The position numbers and the translations under genes were made by a program. The notes beneath the pieces are model-generated. The model searched no databases. It was not told where the DNA came from and saw only the letters and a program-made list of their open reading frames with translations. Source: Plutella xylostella (taxonomy: Eukaryota > Arthropoda > Insecta > Lepidoptera > Plutellidae). From it: a stretch of DNA of 64,000 nucleotides. This document shows, piece by piece, positions 35,501 to 44,177 of the stretch; positions within the stretch are counted from its first letter, which is position 1; the number at the start of each line of letters is the position of its first letter. Location of the stretch: positions 3,968,001-4,032,000 of the forward strand of contig NC_064005.1 in the NCBI RefSeq assembly GCF_932276165.1, written 5' to 3'.

Positions 35501-37005
35501 GACCGACCCTTAAGGAACCCGTGCTGAGCCGGACTGAAAGAAGCACTAAGTTGATTGTACAGTTGCCTGTAAACTATGCGCTCAAATACCTTAGCGACTA
35601 AGCACAGTTTCGAGATCGGTCTATAGTTTTCAACTCGATCCTTTGGACCTGATTTATGGATTGGTGAGATAAAAGCCGAATTCCATTTCCGAGGTACGAC
35701 TCCTTCTTTTATTGACATTTAAGAGCTAGACCAGGGTTTTTCACTGTGGTGAAAATATTAGCCAAAAAGATATTTTTAAGCGATAGTAAGTAGACTCCTA
35801 GTGCATTACAGATAATTTCGGCACTTTTGAGAACACTATTATAAGTACAGCGGTGACCCGTAAATAGTGGAACAACGGAAAGGGGGTGCCTCAGGGAGTC
35901 AATCTGAACAACTTTTTTAGTATACTTACTTTTTATTTCATAATTATGTAATTTTAAATGGTTAGTCTGATAGGTAGGTACTTAATACTTTTTTATGAGC
36001 TGTGTTTGCTATCACAATAAACATAAATCAGTATTCGATGAATCGATGACGTTATCTTTAAATCTCAGCAGTCGCAAATAAAACTAACAATCAATGTTTA
36101 CGATAACTGCCAACCTATGTTAGCTGGGTTTTTTAAAAGATTTATTTAAAAACTGAATTAATGTTCATCGTAGGTACCTACTTACCTTACTATGCTGTTG
36201 TATTAGGTATGTTTCATTATAGTCTAGGTAGTTAGATAGATAAGGATTCGGGACCAAGGGTAGGACAAAGCATACGGTGACATGTAGAGGTTAATGTTTT
36301 TTTTGCATAGGTAGGTATGTAGATACTTATTTATTTTATTTTGTTGCCATCGCCGCTTCATCAAAGATAACTTGTCTTAATTTATCATATTGGTACGTAT
36401 AATTGCCTACCTGCATAAGATAACCTGATTAAGTTCTACATTTACTTGCCAAATTTATCAGTCCTCATTTTCGATTTTTCATTGTTTATAATACTAACTG
36501 AAATTATTTTAATCATTTCTGATTAATCTACCTGGATTTGAATGGTGTCCAGTAACTACTTATACCCAACGAACCTAGTTACCCACTTAAGTACTTAGTT
36601 AATCGTTAATCTTTTAAAGATTTATTATAAGTAACAAAAAAACTATTTATAGTTTAGAGCTTTTATAGCCGTCACGTCAGCAGATGTGAATATACAATGC
36701 AACTTAGCGTGGACGGAAAATTTCGCTATTCACATCATCTCACAAGCCTGCTATTGCTGACTATATTATAGTGTCACCATTTTAGGTTCTAGGTACTTCG
36801 TTATCCGCAATGCATGTTAATAATTAGGTAAGTATGCATGTTTTGGAGAACTACCGGAGGGGTTAGCTAGATTCAGACAAACATTATTTCCTTAGTGTTG
36901 GTAGTTATTTCAAATCGCTAGTAAGTACTTACCGCAATCGTGGAAGGTAACGGAGGATCCTCTGGCTAGCACGGCCAGGCCCAGCATCAACAGCAGTCTC
37001 AACAT
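20536..37005 (-). CDS. Divergent NPC2-like ML-domain protein with C-terminal extension, 5 exons
   Basis: Exons on the minus strand: 36933-37005, 23835-23942, 22672-22749, 21913-22001, 20536-20871. All are GT/AG with matching phases, giving 227 aa. Exon 1 encodes a signal peptide (M-L-R-L-L-L-M-L-G-L) and V-T-F-H-D-C-G, the canonical NPC2 N-terminus. The ML body has Cys in A-G-C, L-P-C-Y, E-P-C, A-V-C, T-D-C and Q-V-V-C-Y and the Y-L-R-W-R-V strand that precedes the last one. It then runs on for about 80 residues. This basic tail contains a duplicated segment (T-A-R-P-P-H-T-P-R-A..A-L-E-G-K-S-K-N and P-P-L-H-T-P-R-A..A-L-E-G-K-S-K-N). NPC2 proteins normally stop near the strand after this Cys, so the tail is unusual. 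The first exon is 73 bp, the same as in the neighbouring paralog, supporting tandem duplication. Intron 1 is about 13 kb and full of transposons. Confidence 0.88.
20590..20730 (-). repeat. Tandem duplication inside the NPC2-like C-terminal tail
   Basis: Two copies of a roughly 75-bp coding segment. CATTCTTCGATTTTCCTTCT followed by AGAGC occurs at about 20606 and again at about 20681, each followed by a GGGGGGTGTG stretch. The copies differ by a few substitutions and a 3-bp indel, keeping the frame open. Confidence 0.85.
20872..21912 (-). other. Intron 4 of the NPC2-like gene
   Basis: No exon or clear repeat recognised. The pair AACGTATCGGTAACGGATACGTT at about 21090 is a short near-palindrome. 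Confidence 0.4.
22318..22462 (+). mobile_element. RTE-type LINE C-terminal relic (NPC2-like intron 3)
   Basis: The plus strand reads V-G-R-P-P-A-R-W-T-D-D-L-R-R-V-A, then W-M-R-K-A-E-D-R-V-L-W-R-S-L-G-E-A-Y and W-M-I-I-G before the stop, then GCTGATGATGA. This is the classical end of RTE ORF2. It lies antisense to the gene. Confidence 0.85.
22750..23277 (-). other. Intron 2 of the NPC2-like gene, part
   Basis: No feature recognised apart from the SINE that begins at its distal end. Confidence 0.4.
23278..23596 (-). mobile_element. tRNA-derived SINE, minus orientation
   Basis: The minus strand begins with a tRNA-like head, GGAGCGGTGGTAGCTCAGTC. It has box A (TAGCTCAGTCGG, about 23574-23585) and box B GGTTCGAATCC (23533-23543), and ends in a TAGAATAGAATA-type tail at 23278-23294. 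A second full copy lies at 31278-31645, and body-only relatives lie at 28226-28495 and about 47455-47700. It is a SINE and not a functional tRNA, because no 3' acceptor stem pairs with the head. Confidence 0.82.
24107..24923. mobile_element. TA-flanked non-autonomous DNA transposon rich in CCGGGTA motifs
   Basis: The left end is GGGGAATGTGGGGTAAGACC. The right end, read on the other strand, is GGGGAGATTAGTCC followed by AAAACCGGGTATGTGGG. A TA dinucleotide flanks both ends. The interior carries many copies of ACCCGGTTTT/CCGGGTA in both orientations and no transposase frame. It lies in intron 1 of the NPC2-like gene. Confidence 0.6.
24924..25549 (-). other. Part of NPC2-like intron 1
   Basis: Nothing recognised; AT-rich. 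Confidence 0.35.
25550..26150 (-). mobile_element. LINE 3' end with ORF2 C-terminus
   Basis: The minus strand encodes L-R-V-P-H-H-R-T-R-K-R, then N-S-F-L-V-R-A-I-N-T-Y-N-R and L-P-K-I-K-D-V-L, the C-terminus of jockey/CR1-group LINE polyproteins. A stop near 25905, a 3' UTR and an A/T-rich TTTATTTATATTTATTTA tail (about 25565) follow. It is 5'-truncated. Confidence 0.75.
26151..27448 (-). other. Part of NPC2-like intron 1
   Basis: No exon or element ends identified in this AT-rich stretch. Confidence 0.35.
27449..27589. mobile_element. Short MITE with terminal inverted repeats
   Basis: The left end ACCCTGATTACACCACCAAG pairs imperfectly with the right end, whose complement reads ACCCTTGCTATTTCACCAAC. 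TAAC or CTAAC-like bases lie on both sides. About 140 bp, no coding capacity. Confidence 0.5.
27981..28192. mobile_element. Mariner-type MITE
   Basis: The inverted ends share CAGTCA(A/G)C and ATATKTATGCCACCCCA over about 30 bp (left 27981-28012, right 28163-28192). TA precedes the left end. About 212 bp, non-coding, inside NPC2-like intron 1. Confidence 0.65.
28226..28495 (-). mobile_element. SINE-body relative, diverged
   Basis: Begins with the TTCTATTCTATTCTATTCT tail seen in the SINE at 23278, and shares GGCTCTC(T/C)TGAGTGGAACC and ATATCCCC. The distal part is different and no tRNA head is recognisable, so it is a truncated or chimeric copy. Confidence 0.5.
28496..29883 (-). other. Part of NPC2-like intron 1
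   Basis: No gene recognised. A moderately GC-richer block at about 29115-29370 resembles repeat DNA but I could not define its ends. Confidence 0.35.
29884..30026 (+). repeat. 21-bp array: conserved 14-bp core with 7-bp variable spacers
   Basis: The core CCACGGCAATGAAA (variants CCACGGCGATGAAA, TCACGGCAATGAAA) starts at 29884, 29905, 29926, 29947 and 29968, an exact 21-bp period. Degenerate copies sit at about 29990 and 30011. The 7 bp between cores differ in every unit. The same core recurs at 31853-32050 and singly to about 32730. Confidence 0.88.
30722..31275 (-). mobile_element. RTE-type LINE ORF2 fragment, frame-broken
   Basis: The minus strand gives RT-to-C-terminus pieces in shifted frames: N-L-G-K-T-K-like residues near 31200, then T-Q-R-A-M-E-R-A-M-L-G-V-S-L, then V-A-G-S-G-W-I-R-K-T-E-D-R and W-R-S-L-G-E-A-Y, ending in GGCTGATGATGA near 30722. 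Frameshifts and stops make it a pseudogene. Confidence 0.82.
31278..31645 (-). mobile_element. tRNA-derived SINE, second copy
   Basis: Same family as 23278-23596: TTCTATTCTAC tail, CTGCACCTGGCTCTCTCGA, CACGATGTTTTCCTTCACCG, and the tRNA-like head GGTGGTAGCTCAGTCGGGTA on the minus strand. Box B is mutated. It carries small internal insertions relative to the first copy. Confidence 0.8.
31853..32050. repeat. Second 21-bp motif cluster with inverted copies
   Basis: Cores related to CCACGGCAATGAAA start at 31853, 31874, 31895 and 31916, again at 21-bp steps. Next come a direct core (about 31947) and inverted cores separated by T-runs, which make a hairpin (ATGGCAATGAAA against TTTCATTGCCGT). Further cores lie at about 32012 and 32187; isolated ones follow at about 32377 and 32572. 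Confidence 0.82.
32122..32418 (-). CDS. Small Cys-rich frame of unknown identity
   Basis: A 98-codon minus-strand frame holds eight Cys in about 50 residues (C-S-S-P-C-P-K-H, G-Y-C-F, G-C-P-S-E-C, N-C-S-T-W, H-R-C-P-R-F-C), suggesting a zinc-binding or disulfide-rich module. It lies inside the 21-bp-motif region, and two copies of that motif overlap its coding sequence. No start context, signal peptide or splice partner is convincing. It may be an exon of a transposase or other transposon protein, or chance. I do not recognise it. Confidence 0.25.
   Translation of the reverse strand: MKIHVSQNFCSSPCPKHDQGYCFTYELGCPSECANRFLQVSPNCSTWQEVHRCPRFCAIVKISKIFGDWTIFLSLPWIDITSIKLSLSSRISIQKKAF
32830..35870 (-). 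mobile_element. CR1/jockey-group LINE ORF2, split by a foldback element
   Basis: The RT domain is open at 34735-35718 on the minus strand: N-Y-R-P-I-S, H-G-F-L-K-G-R-S, Y-T-D-Y-S-K-A-F-D, S-G-V-P-Q-G-S-L-L-G-P and the catalytic L-F-A-D-D-M. The reading continues at 32848-33080 with E-R-V-Q-R-R-F-T-R-F. The two parts are separated by a 1.65-kb TA-flanked inverted-repeat element; the frame would continue across the empty site. Upstream of 35718 related residues persist to about 35870 in a shifted frame with a stop. The N-terminal endonuclease is missing (5' truncation). Confidence 0.88.
33085..34732. mobile_element. Foldback DNA transposon with about 580-bp terminal inverted repeats, TA target
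   Basis: The ends are CAGGGTGTCCCAAAAGTCAA and its complement, and TA lies on both sides (33083-33084 and 34733-34734). The inverted repeats extend from 33085 to about 33665 and from about 34150 to 34732 with few differences. The central part of about 490 bp has no transposase. TA duplication and the terminal CAG..CTG fit a Tc1/mariner-type non-autonomous element. Confidence 0.85.
35871..36932 (-). other. Distal part of NPC2-like intron 1
   Basis: AT-rich, with nothing recognised until exon 1 of the NPC2-like gene. Confidence 0.4.
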
Positions 37006-37985
37006 TTGTAATTTGTTGCAATAAGTATAATTCGCAAAATGCATTCACTTGGTTTTCAAACTTTTTGTCACGAAAACAAATCAACGACTACCCAAGTTGT
37101 ATCGTTGTCGCTAATACGTTTAATTATCAGAGATAAGCCAGACAATTTAAAGTAATGAAAGAAGTTGATTAATTATTTTCCCAGGTAATTACTCACATCT
37201 ATTTATACCTATAGATCTATCGTGGGTGCGTCAAATTGATTTTTATCAGAATGATTCCGATATTCAACTAGCTTTATTATTTATATACGATTATACCTAC
37301 GTAAATCAGATAATCATGATGCTTGCATTTTTCTTCGAACTGTTTGGTCAGGTCATGATGTAGGTAAGTAGGTACCTATACCTATGTATACCTATCCTAT
37401 CCAAAACGCCAATAAGTAGGTACCTACCCCATGGACAGGGTTGGAAAGTTACCTACTCTACTACATGCTGCCTACGCATACAAACGCTACTGCCCCTGCA
37501 AGGGCGAACTCACTGATAGCCTAGGAATACCTAGGTAAGCTCATAGGCCATCGGATACTACATTATTTAGTTATAGGTATTAAGTAAGTCCTCCTATTTG
37601 TTATTTAGGGACTTCGGGATGAAATTTTGGCCTGAAGTTCCCCTATTCAATATTTAGGTATAAGTAGGTACTTAACTATATACTTACCTGCTTATTTACA
37701 GCCAGTTCGATATCTAGGTGAATTAGCTCTACTATGTCAATGTTGTGATGGTCGTTGATGGCAGTGACATTGTTCTCGTTTCGGTGGGAAACAATCATAA
37801 AAGAATGGAACAATAATTATAATTTTACAACATTCCTTAAGTATTAAGTAACTAAGTACCTACTTAACTATCTAAATTTTTAATATTTTTATTAACGCGA
37901 GCCATTTAGAGCTAACTACGTATAATCATGCTTCAGGTGGATGGCATCATACATACTTAAATGAGGTAGGTATTCTTTCAGATAT
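37006..37985. other. Upstream region of the NPC2-like gene
   Basis: Should contain its promoter. No convincing TATA box. Frequent short AGTAGGTACCTA-like motifs are scattered through it, as elsewhere in this genome's AT-rich DNA. Confidence 0.35.
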
Positions 37986-37989
37986 CTTT

Positions 37990-38165
37990 GGGGGTAAGTA
38001 AACGTGTTCTGGAGTGGAGGCCGCGACTAGGAAAACGTAGTGTGGGACGCCCTCCGGCTAGATGGGGTGACGACTTGCGAAAGGTTGCTGGATATGATTG
38101 GATGCGGAAAGCTAAAGATCGCATCCAGTGGCGCGCTCTCCACGGGTTTATTACTCTAAGCCACG
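37990..38165 (+). mobile_element. RTE-type LINE C-terminal relic
   Basis: The plus strand reads V-G-R-P-P-A-R-W-G-D-D-L-R-K-V-A, then W-M-R-K-A-K-D-R-I-Q-W-R-A-L-H-G. No GATGATG tail follows. Instead it runs into sequence (ATTATCGACGT.. to about 38250) related to the small MITE at 48930-49017. Confidence 0.75.
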
Positions 38166-38758
38166 GATTCATTATCGACGTACCTAAACGTCACTAACTA
38201 TATCGCGATTTTCCATAAATACGACGCTGTGATTGGAGGTAAGCGTATTACTATCTACTCCTAGCGCAAACTCGTTAAGAGTTTATCGACATCAACTATG
38301 GCGCGGTCGCGGGAGAAGTTATAAAAATGGTACCAACTACGATGCGATATCGCTTTTACGGGTAAGTAATACGAGGTATAAAAACGAATGGTATAACATT
38401 CACAAGGTATACGTCCATATGATATAAATTTATTAAGTATAACGATCACTGTGCATAACAAACGAAAGGCATAATTACTAAATACATAATTTCGTTAAGA
38501 ATAACGTTCAAAAAATATAATTTCAATTGATATAACGATTAAAATGCATAACGTTTATAACATATATTCTACAACGGATATAATTATCATAATGTATAAT
38601 GCACAAAAAGTATAAAAGATTGTCGTTTCGTATTTTCATTATTATTGACGTTATGTGTGGGGAACGCTCCGCTCCGCTTCGCTGCGCTCCGCTTTGGTTT
38701 CGACGAACATGTGCACCTAACACGCTCCTCCTCGCTTTGCTCGTCGTCGCACCTATCT

Positions 38759-41305
38759 TTAGGTTTTGGTACTAGGGGTTTTCCATGTTTGGCAGGCGTA
38801 CGTAAGAGAAGGAAGGATACATGAGTCCATAACCTTTTTCTTGAGGTTTATTGCTACGTTCGATTTCAGGATCTCCTTAAGAGACCAGAATTTCTTCCAT
38901 GCTATTGCAATTCTTCTTTCTATCTCTTCCTTGTCAACATCTCTGAATGATACTAGCTTGCCTAGGTATACATAGTCCTCAACGTACTCTATTGGTGCTC
39001 CATCAATTTTGATTATTCTTCTACAGCCGTTTGTCATTATCTTTGTCTTATCTAAGTTCATTTCTAAGCCCACCTTAGTGCTATGATTGTGGAGGTCTTG
39101 TAGCATAAATTCTAGGTCTCGTGCCGATTCCGCGAATAGGACTATGTCATCAGCGAACCTTAAATGGCTCAGCATCTTGCCTTTTATGATGATTCCTCTA
39201 TCTTTCCATCTAGATTTGCAGAATATGGTCTCTAAGACGGCTATAAAAATTGTTGGTGATAATGGGTCACCTTGTCTCACGCCTCTGCCGACTTTGAATT
39301 CATTTCCGGGCCTTTCAAGACTGATCTTGCTAACACAGTTTTCGTAAATGTTCTTAATAATTTCAATATAATTTTCTTCAACTTTGTGGTGTTGTAGAGC
39401 CTCTAGAATAGACCGGTGGGAGATTGAGTCGAATGCCTTTTTGTAGTCAACAAACGCTACATAGAGACAAGAGTTGAATTCTTTGTACTTTTCAATTATT
39501 TGTGTTAAGACATGGATATGATCAATCGTTGAGAATTTTGGTCTGAAACCCGCTTGTTCAACTGGTTGTCTCTGGTCAATTGTCGGTCCGATTCTTCTCA
39601 GAAGACAGTAAGCGAACATTTTATATATACTTGACATCAGGCTGATTGGTCGATAATTTGAAATATTTGACGGGTCACCTTTTTTGTAAATAAGTATGAT
39701 TTCCGATTTAGTCCATTGTCTCGGAACTCTCTTTTCTTTCAGGATATTATTAAAAAGTTGGCATAGTAGACCTGCCAATAACTTTTCGCCCAATTTGATT
39801 GCCTCGTTTATGATACGGTCAGATCCTGGACATTTGTCGTTACTGAGGTGTCTCATAGCAGTGATAATTTCTTTTAAATTAAATTCTTTGATACATTCCG
39901 TTCCTTTTAGTGGTGTATAATCTCGATTTAATAACTCATCGTCGTCAACTTTCGGTTTATAAAGCTCTTTATAGTATTCAGTGGCCAATGATATAAGTTC
40001 TTCTCTATTGTTCGTAGTTTTGCCTTCTTTTGTTAGGTTAGGAATCCAATTTCTAGATTTTCGTAGAGCTTTTTCTGCACGTTTTAGGCCTCCTGTCTTT
40101 ATCAACCATTCTTCATAAACTTTAAGCTTGTAGTTTTTATATTCTTCTTTTAGTTTTCTTGAGATGGATTTATGTAGAGCACTTAGACATTTTTTCTCTA
40201 TTTTTGTTTTAATGGTTTTGTTTATTAAGTTGTGCCTCCTTAGTATAAGCGCTTTTGTGGATTCCGATATATTGAATTTATTGTTGTTTACATTATTATT
40301 AGTTACATTTTTTGCTTCAATTAAGCTTTCAGTTATTGCCTTTTCTATTGTGTCGTATAACTGTTGAGTTGATGTATTTTCTATTAGATATTTTTCAATT
40401 TTATGTTCCAGTAGCTCTATGTATTTGTTTTGTTCTTCTTCATGTTTTAGTGTAGAGTGGCTGTTCGTAAAGTATTTTCTGCTTTTTTTCTTACTATTAA
40501 GGTATAGTGTGCCTCGTAAGAGTCTATGGTCTGAACGGAAAGGGATACTCTTTAGGACTTCGACATCAGTGAAGAGATCTTTCCTATTTGACAGGATGTA
40601 ATCTATTTCATTCTTTGTATGTCCATCAGGCGACAACCATGTCCATCGTTGGTTTATGTTCTTTTTATAAAAGGTGTTCATTATTGCTAGGTCATCCTCC
40701 ATTGCAAAGTCTATAAGTCTTTCTCCTCTATTATTTCGATCGCCGGAGCCATAAGTGCCGACCAATTTGCCAAGACTTTCTTTTTGGATACCAATTTTAG
40801 CATTGAAGTCTCCCATGATGATTGTATTCTTGAAGCATTTTTCTCTTGCTCTACCAATGTCTTGGTAAAATGCATCCACGTCCTGATCTGTGGCTCGCTC
40901 TGTCGGTGCATAAACTTGTATAATAGAGAGTGGATCATTTTGAGTTTTCAGATTTAGTAAGGCAACTCTATCAGAGAATCCAACGAACTCTATGATTTGA
41001 GATCTTAAGTGTTTTTTAGTTAGAAAACCTACGCCTCTTGTGCCTTGAGTTTCGCCAAAGTAGTGAAAAATACACCAGTCTCTTTCTTCAATGCCATATC
41101 CTTCTTTGCGGATTTCCGAAATACCGATGATATCCCAATTAATATGTTTCAGCGCATTTTGTAACTCTATCATTCGTTCTTCTTGTAGAAGTGTTCGTAC
41201 ATTATAAGTGCATATGTGTAGTTTATTTAGTGTGTCTGGAGGGTTATAGTCGCTAACTCCCGCGGGGACCAGCCGTGTTGGGAGAGTATTGGTGGGAGGG
41301 GGCAA
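38759..41305 (-). CDS. RTE-clade LINE ORF2: endonuclease plus reverse transcriptase, 3'-interrupted
   Basis: 848 codons. The N-terminal APE-type endonuclease shows T-Y-N-V-R-T, I-S-E-I-R-K-E-G, G-D-F-N-A-K-I-G and S-D-H-R-L-L. The reverse transcriptase shows N-Y-R-P-I-S-L-M, V-D-Y-K-K-A-F-D-S, G-V-R-Q-G-D-P-L-S-P and the catalytic R-F-A-D-D-I-V-L-F-A. The frame leaves LINE sequence at about 38783 after L-T-Y-A-C-Q-T-W, and its last 7 codons come from the flanking repeat. It follows ORF1 by 30 bp. The missing C-terminus is found inverted at 43783-44177. The EN and RT core is intact, suggesting recent insertion. Confidence 0.92.
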   Translation of the reverse strand: MPPPTNTLPTRLVPAGVSDYNPPDTLNKLHICTYNVRTLLQEERMIELQNALKHINWDIIGISEIRKEGYGIEERDWCIFHYFGETQGTRGVGFLTKKHLRSQIIEFVGFSDRVALLNLKTQNDPLSIIQVYAPTERATDQDVDAFYQDIGRAREKCFKNTIIMGDFNAKIGIQKESLGKLVGTYGSGDRNNRGERLIDFAMEDDLAIMNTFYKKNINQRWTWLSPDGHTKNEIDYILSNRKDLFTDVEVLKSIPFRSDHRLLRGTLYLNSKKKSRKYFTNSHSTLKHEEEQNKYIELLEHKIEKYLIENTSTQQLYDTIEKAITESLIEAKNVTNNNVNNNKFNISESTKALILRRHNLINKTIKTKIEKKCLSALHKSISRKLKEEYKNYKLKVYEEWLIKTGGLKRAEKALRKSRNWIPNLTKEGKTTNNREELISLATEYYKELYKPKVDDDELLNRDYTPLKGTECIKEFNLKEIITAMRHLSNDKCPGSDRIINEAIKLGEKLLAGLLCQLFNNILKEKRVPRQWTKSEIILIYKKGDPSNISNYRPISLMSSIYKMFAYCLLRRIGPTIDQRQPVEQAGFRPKFSTIDHIHVLTQIIEKYKEFNSCLYVAFVDYKKAFDSISHRSILEALQHHKVEENYIEIIKNIYENCVSKISLERPGNEFKVGRGVRQGDPLSPTIFIAVLETIFCKSRWKDRGIIIKGKMLSHLRFADDIVLFAESARDLEFMLQDLHNHSTKVGLEMNLDKTKIMTNGCRRIIKIDGAPIEYVEDYVYLGKLVSFRDVDKEEIERRIAIAWKKFWSLKEILKSNVAINLKKKVMDSCILPSLTYACQTWKTPSTKT

Positions 41306-41335
41306 TGTGCTATGGGGGGGGCCTGATTGTCGTTG

Positions 41336-42205
41336 CTAAACTCTTTTGGGTGTCGTTTTTGTATCATTTAGCTTATTCTGAGTAGGGCTAGTAGTAGTTG
41401 CTTTAAGTTCTCTATAGTTCTTGTTTATGAACGAACTCATACTTTTTTGTTTTGTTGGACTTGTTTTGGACGTTTTGTTTCTCTTTATAGGTTGATTTTG
41501 GCTATTTGTTGGTGTTTTTTCATTTTTTTGTGATGTGCTAGCCTCTTTTTGGTGTTCAGGACTTTCTGATAGGCGACGCTTATTGTTGATTGGTTTATTG
41601 AGTATCACCAGTTTATCATACTTTATGTAAGCGCGGTTCCCCTTTTCTATCTCTTTTTTTAGTTCTTCTTGCAGTGATTTCCTGATCTCTAGCACCTTCT
41701 TAGGGTAATCTTCTTTCAGATAGCAACCGGTGCTTTCGAGCTTATATTTATTTTTCATTATTTCAATCTTTTTTCCCATTGTAGTGGTTGACAATAATAT
41801 TGGTCTTGGCTTATTCTCCCTCTTCTTCCCCATTCTAGTCACAAATTGTATATCTTGCCGGCTACATTCAATTTCGAGGTTTATTGTTATTATATCTGTC
41901 ACCATTTTTTCCAATTCGGCATATGCACCATTTTCTTCTTCCTCTGCTACTCCAAATATAACTATATTCCTCTTTCTTGATTCACGGTCAATTCTTTCTA
42001 GTTCCTTTTCCTGTGCATTAGTTTTATCCTTTAAAGTGTTCACTTCCGATTGAATTGTTTCGAATTTGTTATCAATACTGTTTATGATTTTGCCTGTTAT
42101 ATTTGCCTCCAATGATTCAATTTTATTATCCAGGGTAATAAGCTGGTCTTTCATCTCCAAGTTCATGTTTTTAATTGCTTCTAGTAGTTGGTGATATTCA
42201 GACAT
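41336..42205 (-). CDS. LINE ORF1: coiled-coil nucleic-acid-binding protein
   Basis: 289 codons ahead of the RTE ORF2. The N-terminal about 90 residues are a heptad-like coiled coil (I-K-N-M-N-L-E-M-K through K-E-L-E-R-I-D-R). Next comes a segment R-K-R-N-I-V-I-F-G-V that resembles the RRM-like core of L1/transposase_22 ORF1 proteins, then a Lys-rich low-complexity tail (residues about 200-289). No zinc knuckle. RNA binding and RNP formation are inferred from that resemblance. Confidence 0.8.
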   Translation of the reverse strand: MSEYHQLLEAIKNMNLEMKDQLITLDNKIESLEANITGKIINSIDNKFETIQSEVNTLKDKTNAQEKELERIDRESRKRNIVIFGVAEEEENGAYAELEKMVTDIITINLEIECSRQDIQFVTRMGKKRENKPRPILLSTTTMGKKIEIMKNKYKLESTGCYLKEDYPKKVLEIRKSLQEELKKEIEKGNRAYIKYDKLVILNKPINNKRRLSESPEHQKEASTSQKNEKTPTNSQNQPIKRNKTSKTSPTKQKSMSSFINKNYRELKATTTSPTQNKLNDTKTTPKRV

Positions 42206-42917
42206 TGTATCAATATATATATATTTTTAATTTATATATTTTTATTTTATTTTTTATGTCTCTACGTGCGTGCGACTCTACACTTTCATGTATAGCTCTA
42301 CTTTTTCGTTGGAGTTTTACTCTACAATTTTATCGCTATAAAGCTCTACAATTTTTGTTACGCTACTTGACGCTAAGACTTGGTGGCAGCACTTTCGTTT
42401 TTTGTATTTTGGCATACAGCGCCCTCTATTGTTGAGTGGCAAAACTTTATTGATTGATCATCCGAAAACAAAACTAGCTGTTGATCTTGGGAATTGATAG
42501 ATGGCGTTGTTATTCTTATTTCTTGTAGTGTGTTGACTGTACTGTTTTTATGAGAATGAGTATGCAATTTTTGTAGGTTATGAAACAAATTATTCGATAG
42601 TCCTTGGCTTTTGGGTTTGTGTTTATAACTATCCACTTAAGAATCACTTATAAAAAGCCTTTTTTTTTGGTATTCAAACTGCACTAGTACATTATTTCAC
42701 TTTAATCACTGGTTTATTGACTTTATCACTTTTGACCTTTTTTGTCACTTTCTTTGTGTTTTACACATCTGTCTTTATTTACACTATTATATTTCACTTA
42801 AATTTAGCTTTAGGCTTCGAGTTTTTGACAATTTAGACGGTAAAATTATTTTTAAAGTTTAAATAACACGGAGCTAATGTTTACTCTGCGCACAGTAGCG
42901 CCCTCTCTTTTACTTAC
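42206..42917 (-). other. 5' UTR / promoter region of the inverted LINE segment
   Basis: Non-coding, upstream of ORF1 on the minus strand. It contains repeated GCGCCCTCT / GCGCCATCT-type words (about 42419, 42500, 42898), possibly part of an internal promoter. It ends at the hAT insertion. Confidence 0.5.
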
Positions 42918-42924
42918 TCTATGG

Positions 42925-43782
42925 CAGTGTTTTTCAACCTGTGGGTCGCGACCCCCTGGGGGGTCGCGAAGCTTCTGTTGGGGGTCGGTCGCCAGGTCTC
43001 AGCTGTTACCTATAGCGAAAATTTAAAATAAACTTTAAAAAAATAATCTTCAAACAATTTTAGATTGAGGTCTTTGAAATTAATGAAGTATCGTTTATTT
43101 TGACGTACAATTTTACAATTACTTGTCAATAGTCATAAAACATACAGCATTACTCGTTATTTCTTGGACTGTGATGTAGGATTATACAGGCAAGACATGG
43201 AAGACATGCAACATCAAAAACACCTCAATATGGAATTTTGTACCGGCGCGGCGGCACGCAAAAACCGAGGTGACTATTTTCAGCAAATTTATATACTTAG
43301 TGTCAATATATCGAAAATTATGGATTTTTTACTAAGAATATGTTCTGGCCACTCCCGAGCTGGCCTATCAGCCGTTCAAGGCATGACGTTGACTTTTGGA
43401 ACAACCTGTATATGCCTTGATGTTCTCACAACAACCGACTTCTTCAGTAAAAGATTATGACGACGAAAAAGCATCAAAATTATTTTGGATATAAGACGAC
43501 GACCACAAGTTTTATTGATAAAGCTATTTATTTTGTTTTTTGTAGTGATGACATCGCCTTTGAAGACTTAATTGTAAAATAATGTGTTTTTATATCCGAT
43601 AAGTATGTACTTATATATATCCTTATCATGGATACCATAAATACGTCGTATAGAATGAATATTGGTACTGTAACATAAATAAGTACACATACATGATTAA
43701 AAAAAACCGAAGGGTCAAGGGGGTCGCGAAATATTTTTTTACACTAGGGGGGTCGCATCACGATAAAGGTTGAAAAACACTG
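42925..43782. mobile_element. hAT-type non-autonomous element with 8-bp TSD
   Basis: A perfect 8-bp direct repeat CTCTATGG flanks it (42917-42924 and 43783-43790). The terminal inverted repeats are CAGTGTTTTTCAACC at both ends, followed by GGGTCGCGACCCC on the left and a related GGGTCGC..GCGACCCC region on the right. 858 bp with no transposase. The end sequence and TSD length are diagnostic of hAT. Confidence 0.92.
43053..43412. mobile_element. Diverged single arm of the 33-kb foldback family, inside the hAT element
   Basis: Collinear with the right arm of 33085-34732. Shared words: CAAACAATTTTA, CATACAGCATTACTCG, TTTCAGCAAATTTATA, TGTCAATAT, CCTATCAGCC and GACGTTGACTTTTGG. Only one arm is present and it ends at a mutated CAACCTGTATA. 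It is much more diverged than the two arms of the intact copy. Confidence 0.75.
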
Positions 43783-44177
43783 CTCTATGGAGTCTATCTG
43801 AAGCTAACGCAAAAAGAATAACAACCTGTCAAAGAGCAATGGAACGTAGCATCCTTGGCATAAGGCTAAAAGACAAAATACGAAATGAAGATATCAGAGA
43901 GAGGACTGGAATTAAAGACGCACTACTACATGCGAGACGTATGAAGTGGAAGTGGGCTGGTCACCTAGCTCGCTGTACCGACCACAGATGGAGCATCCTG
44001 GTGACTGCGTGGCTCGGCCCCGCCCACGGCTCGCGCCGCCGAGGCCGCCCGCCCAAGCGCTGGGTGGATGGAATCCGCGCAGTGGCCGGCAATAGCTGGA
44101 TGGACGTAGCGCTAGACAGAGACGAGTGGCTAAATCTGGAGGAGGCCTTTACCCGACTACGGGATCCCATTATATAA
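43783..44177 (+). pseudogene. RTE ORF2 C-terminal segment in opposite orientation
   Basis: Open to the stop at 44177. It reads W-S-L-S-E-A-N-A-K-R, C-Q-R-A-M-E-R-S-I-L-G-I-R-L, W-K-W-A-G-H-L-A-R and G-R-P-P-K-R-W-V-D-G-I-R-A-V-A-G. This is the part missing from the minus-strand ORF2 that ends at 38783. It is the sense half of the 5'-inverted insertion. Confidence 0.88.
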
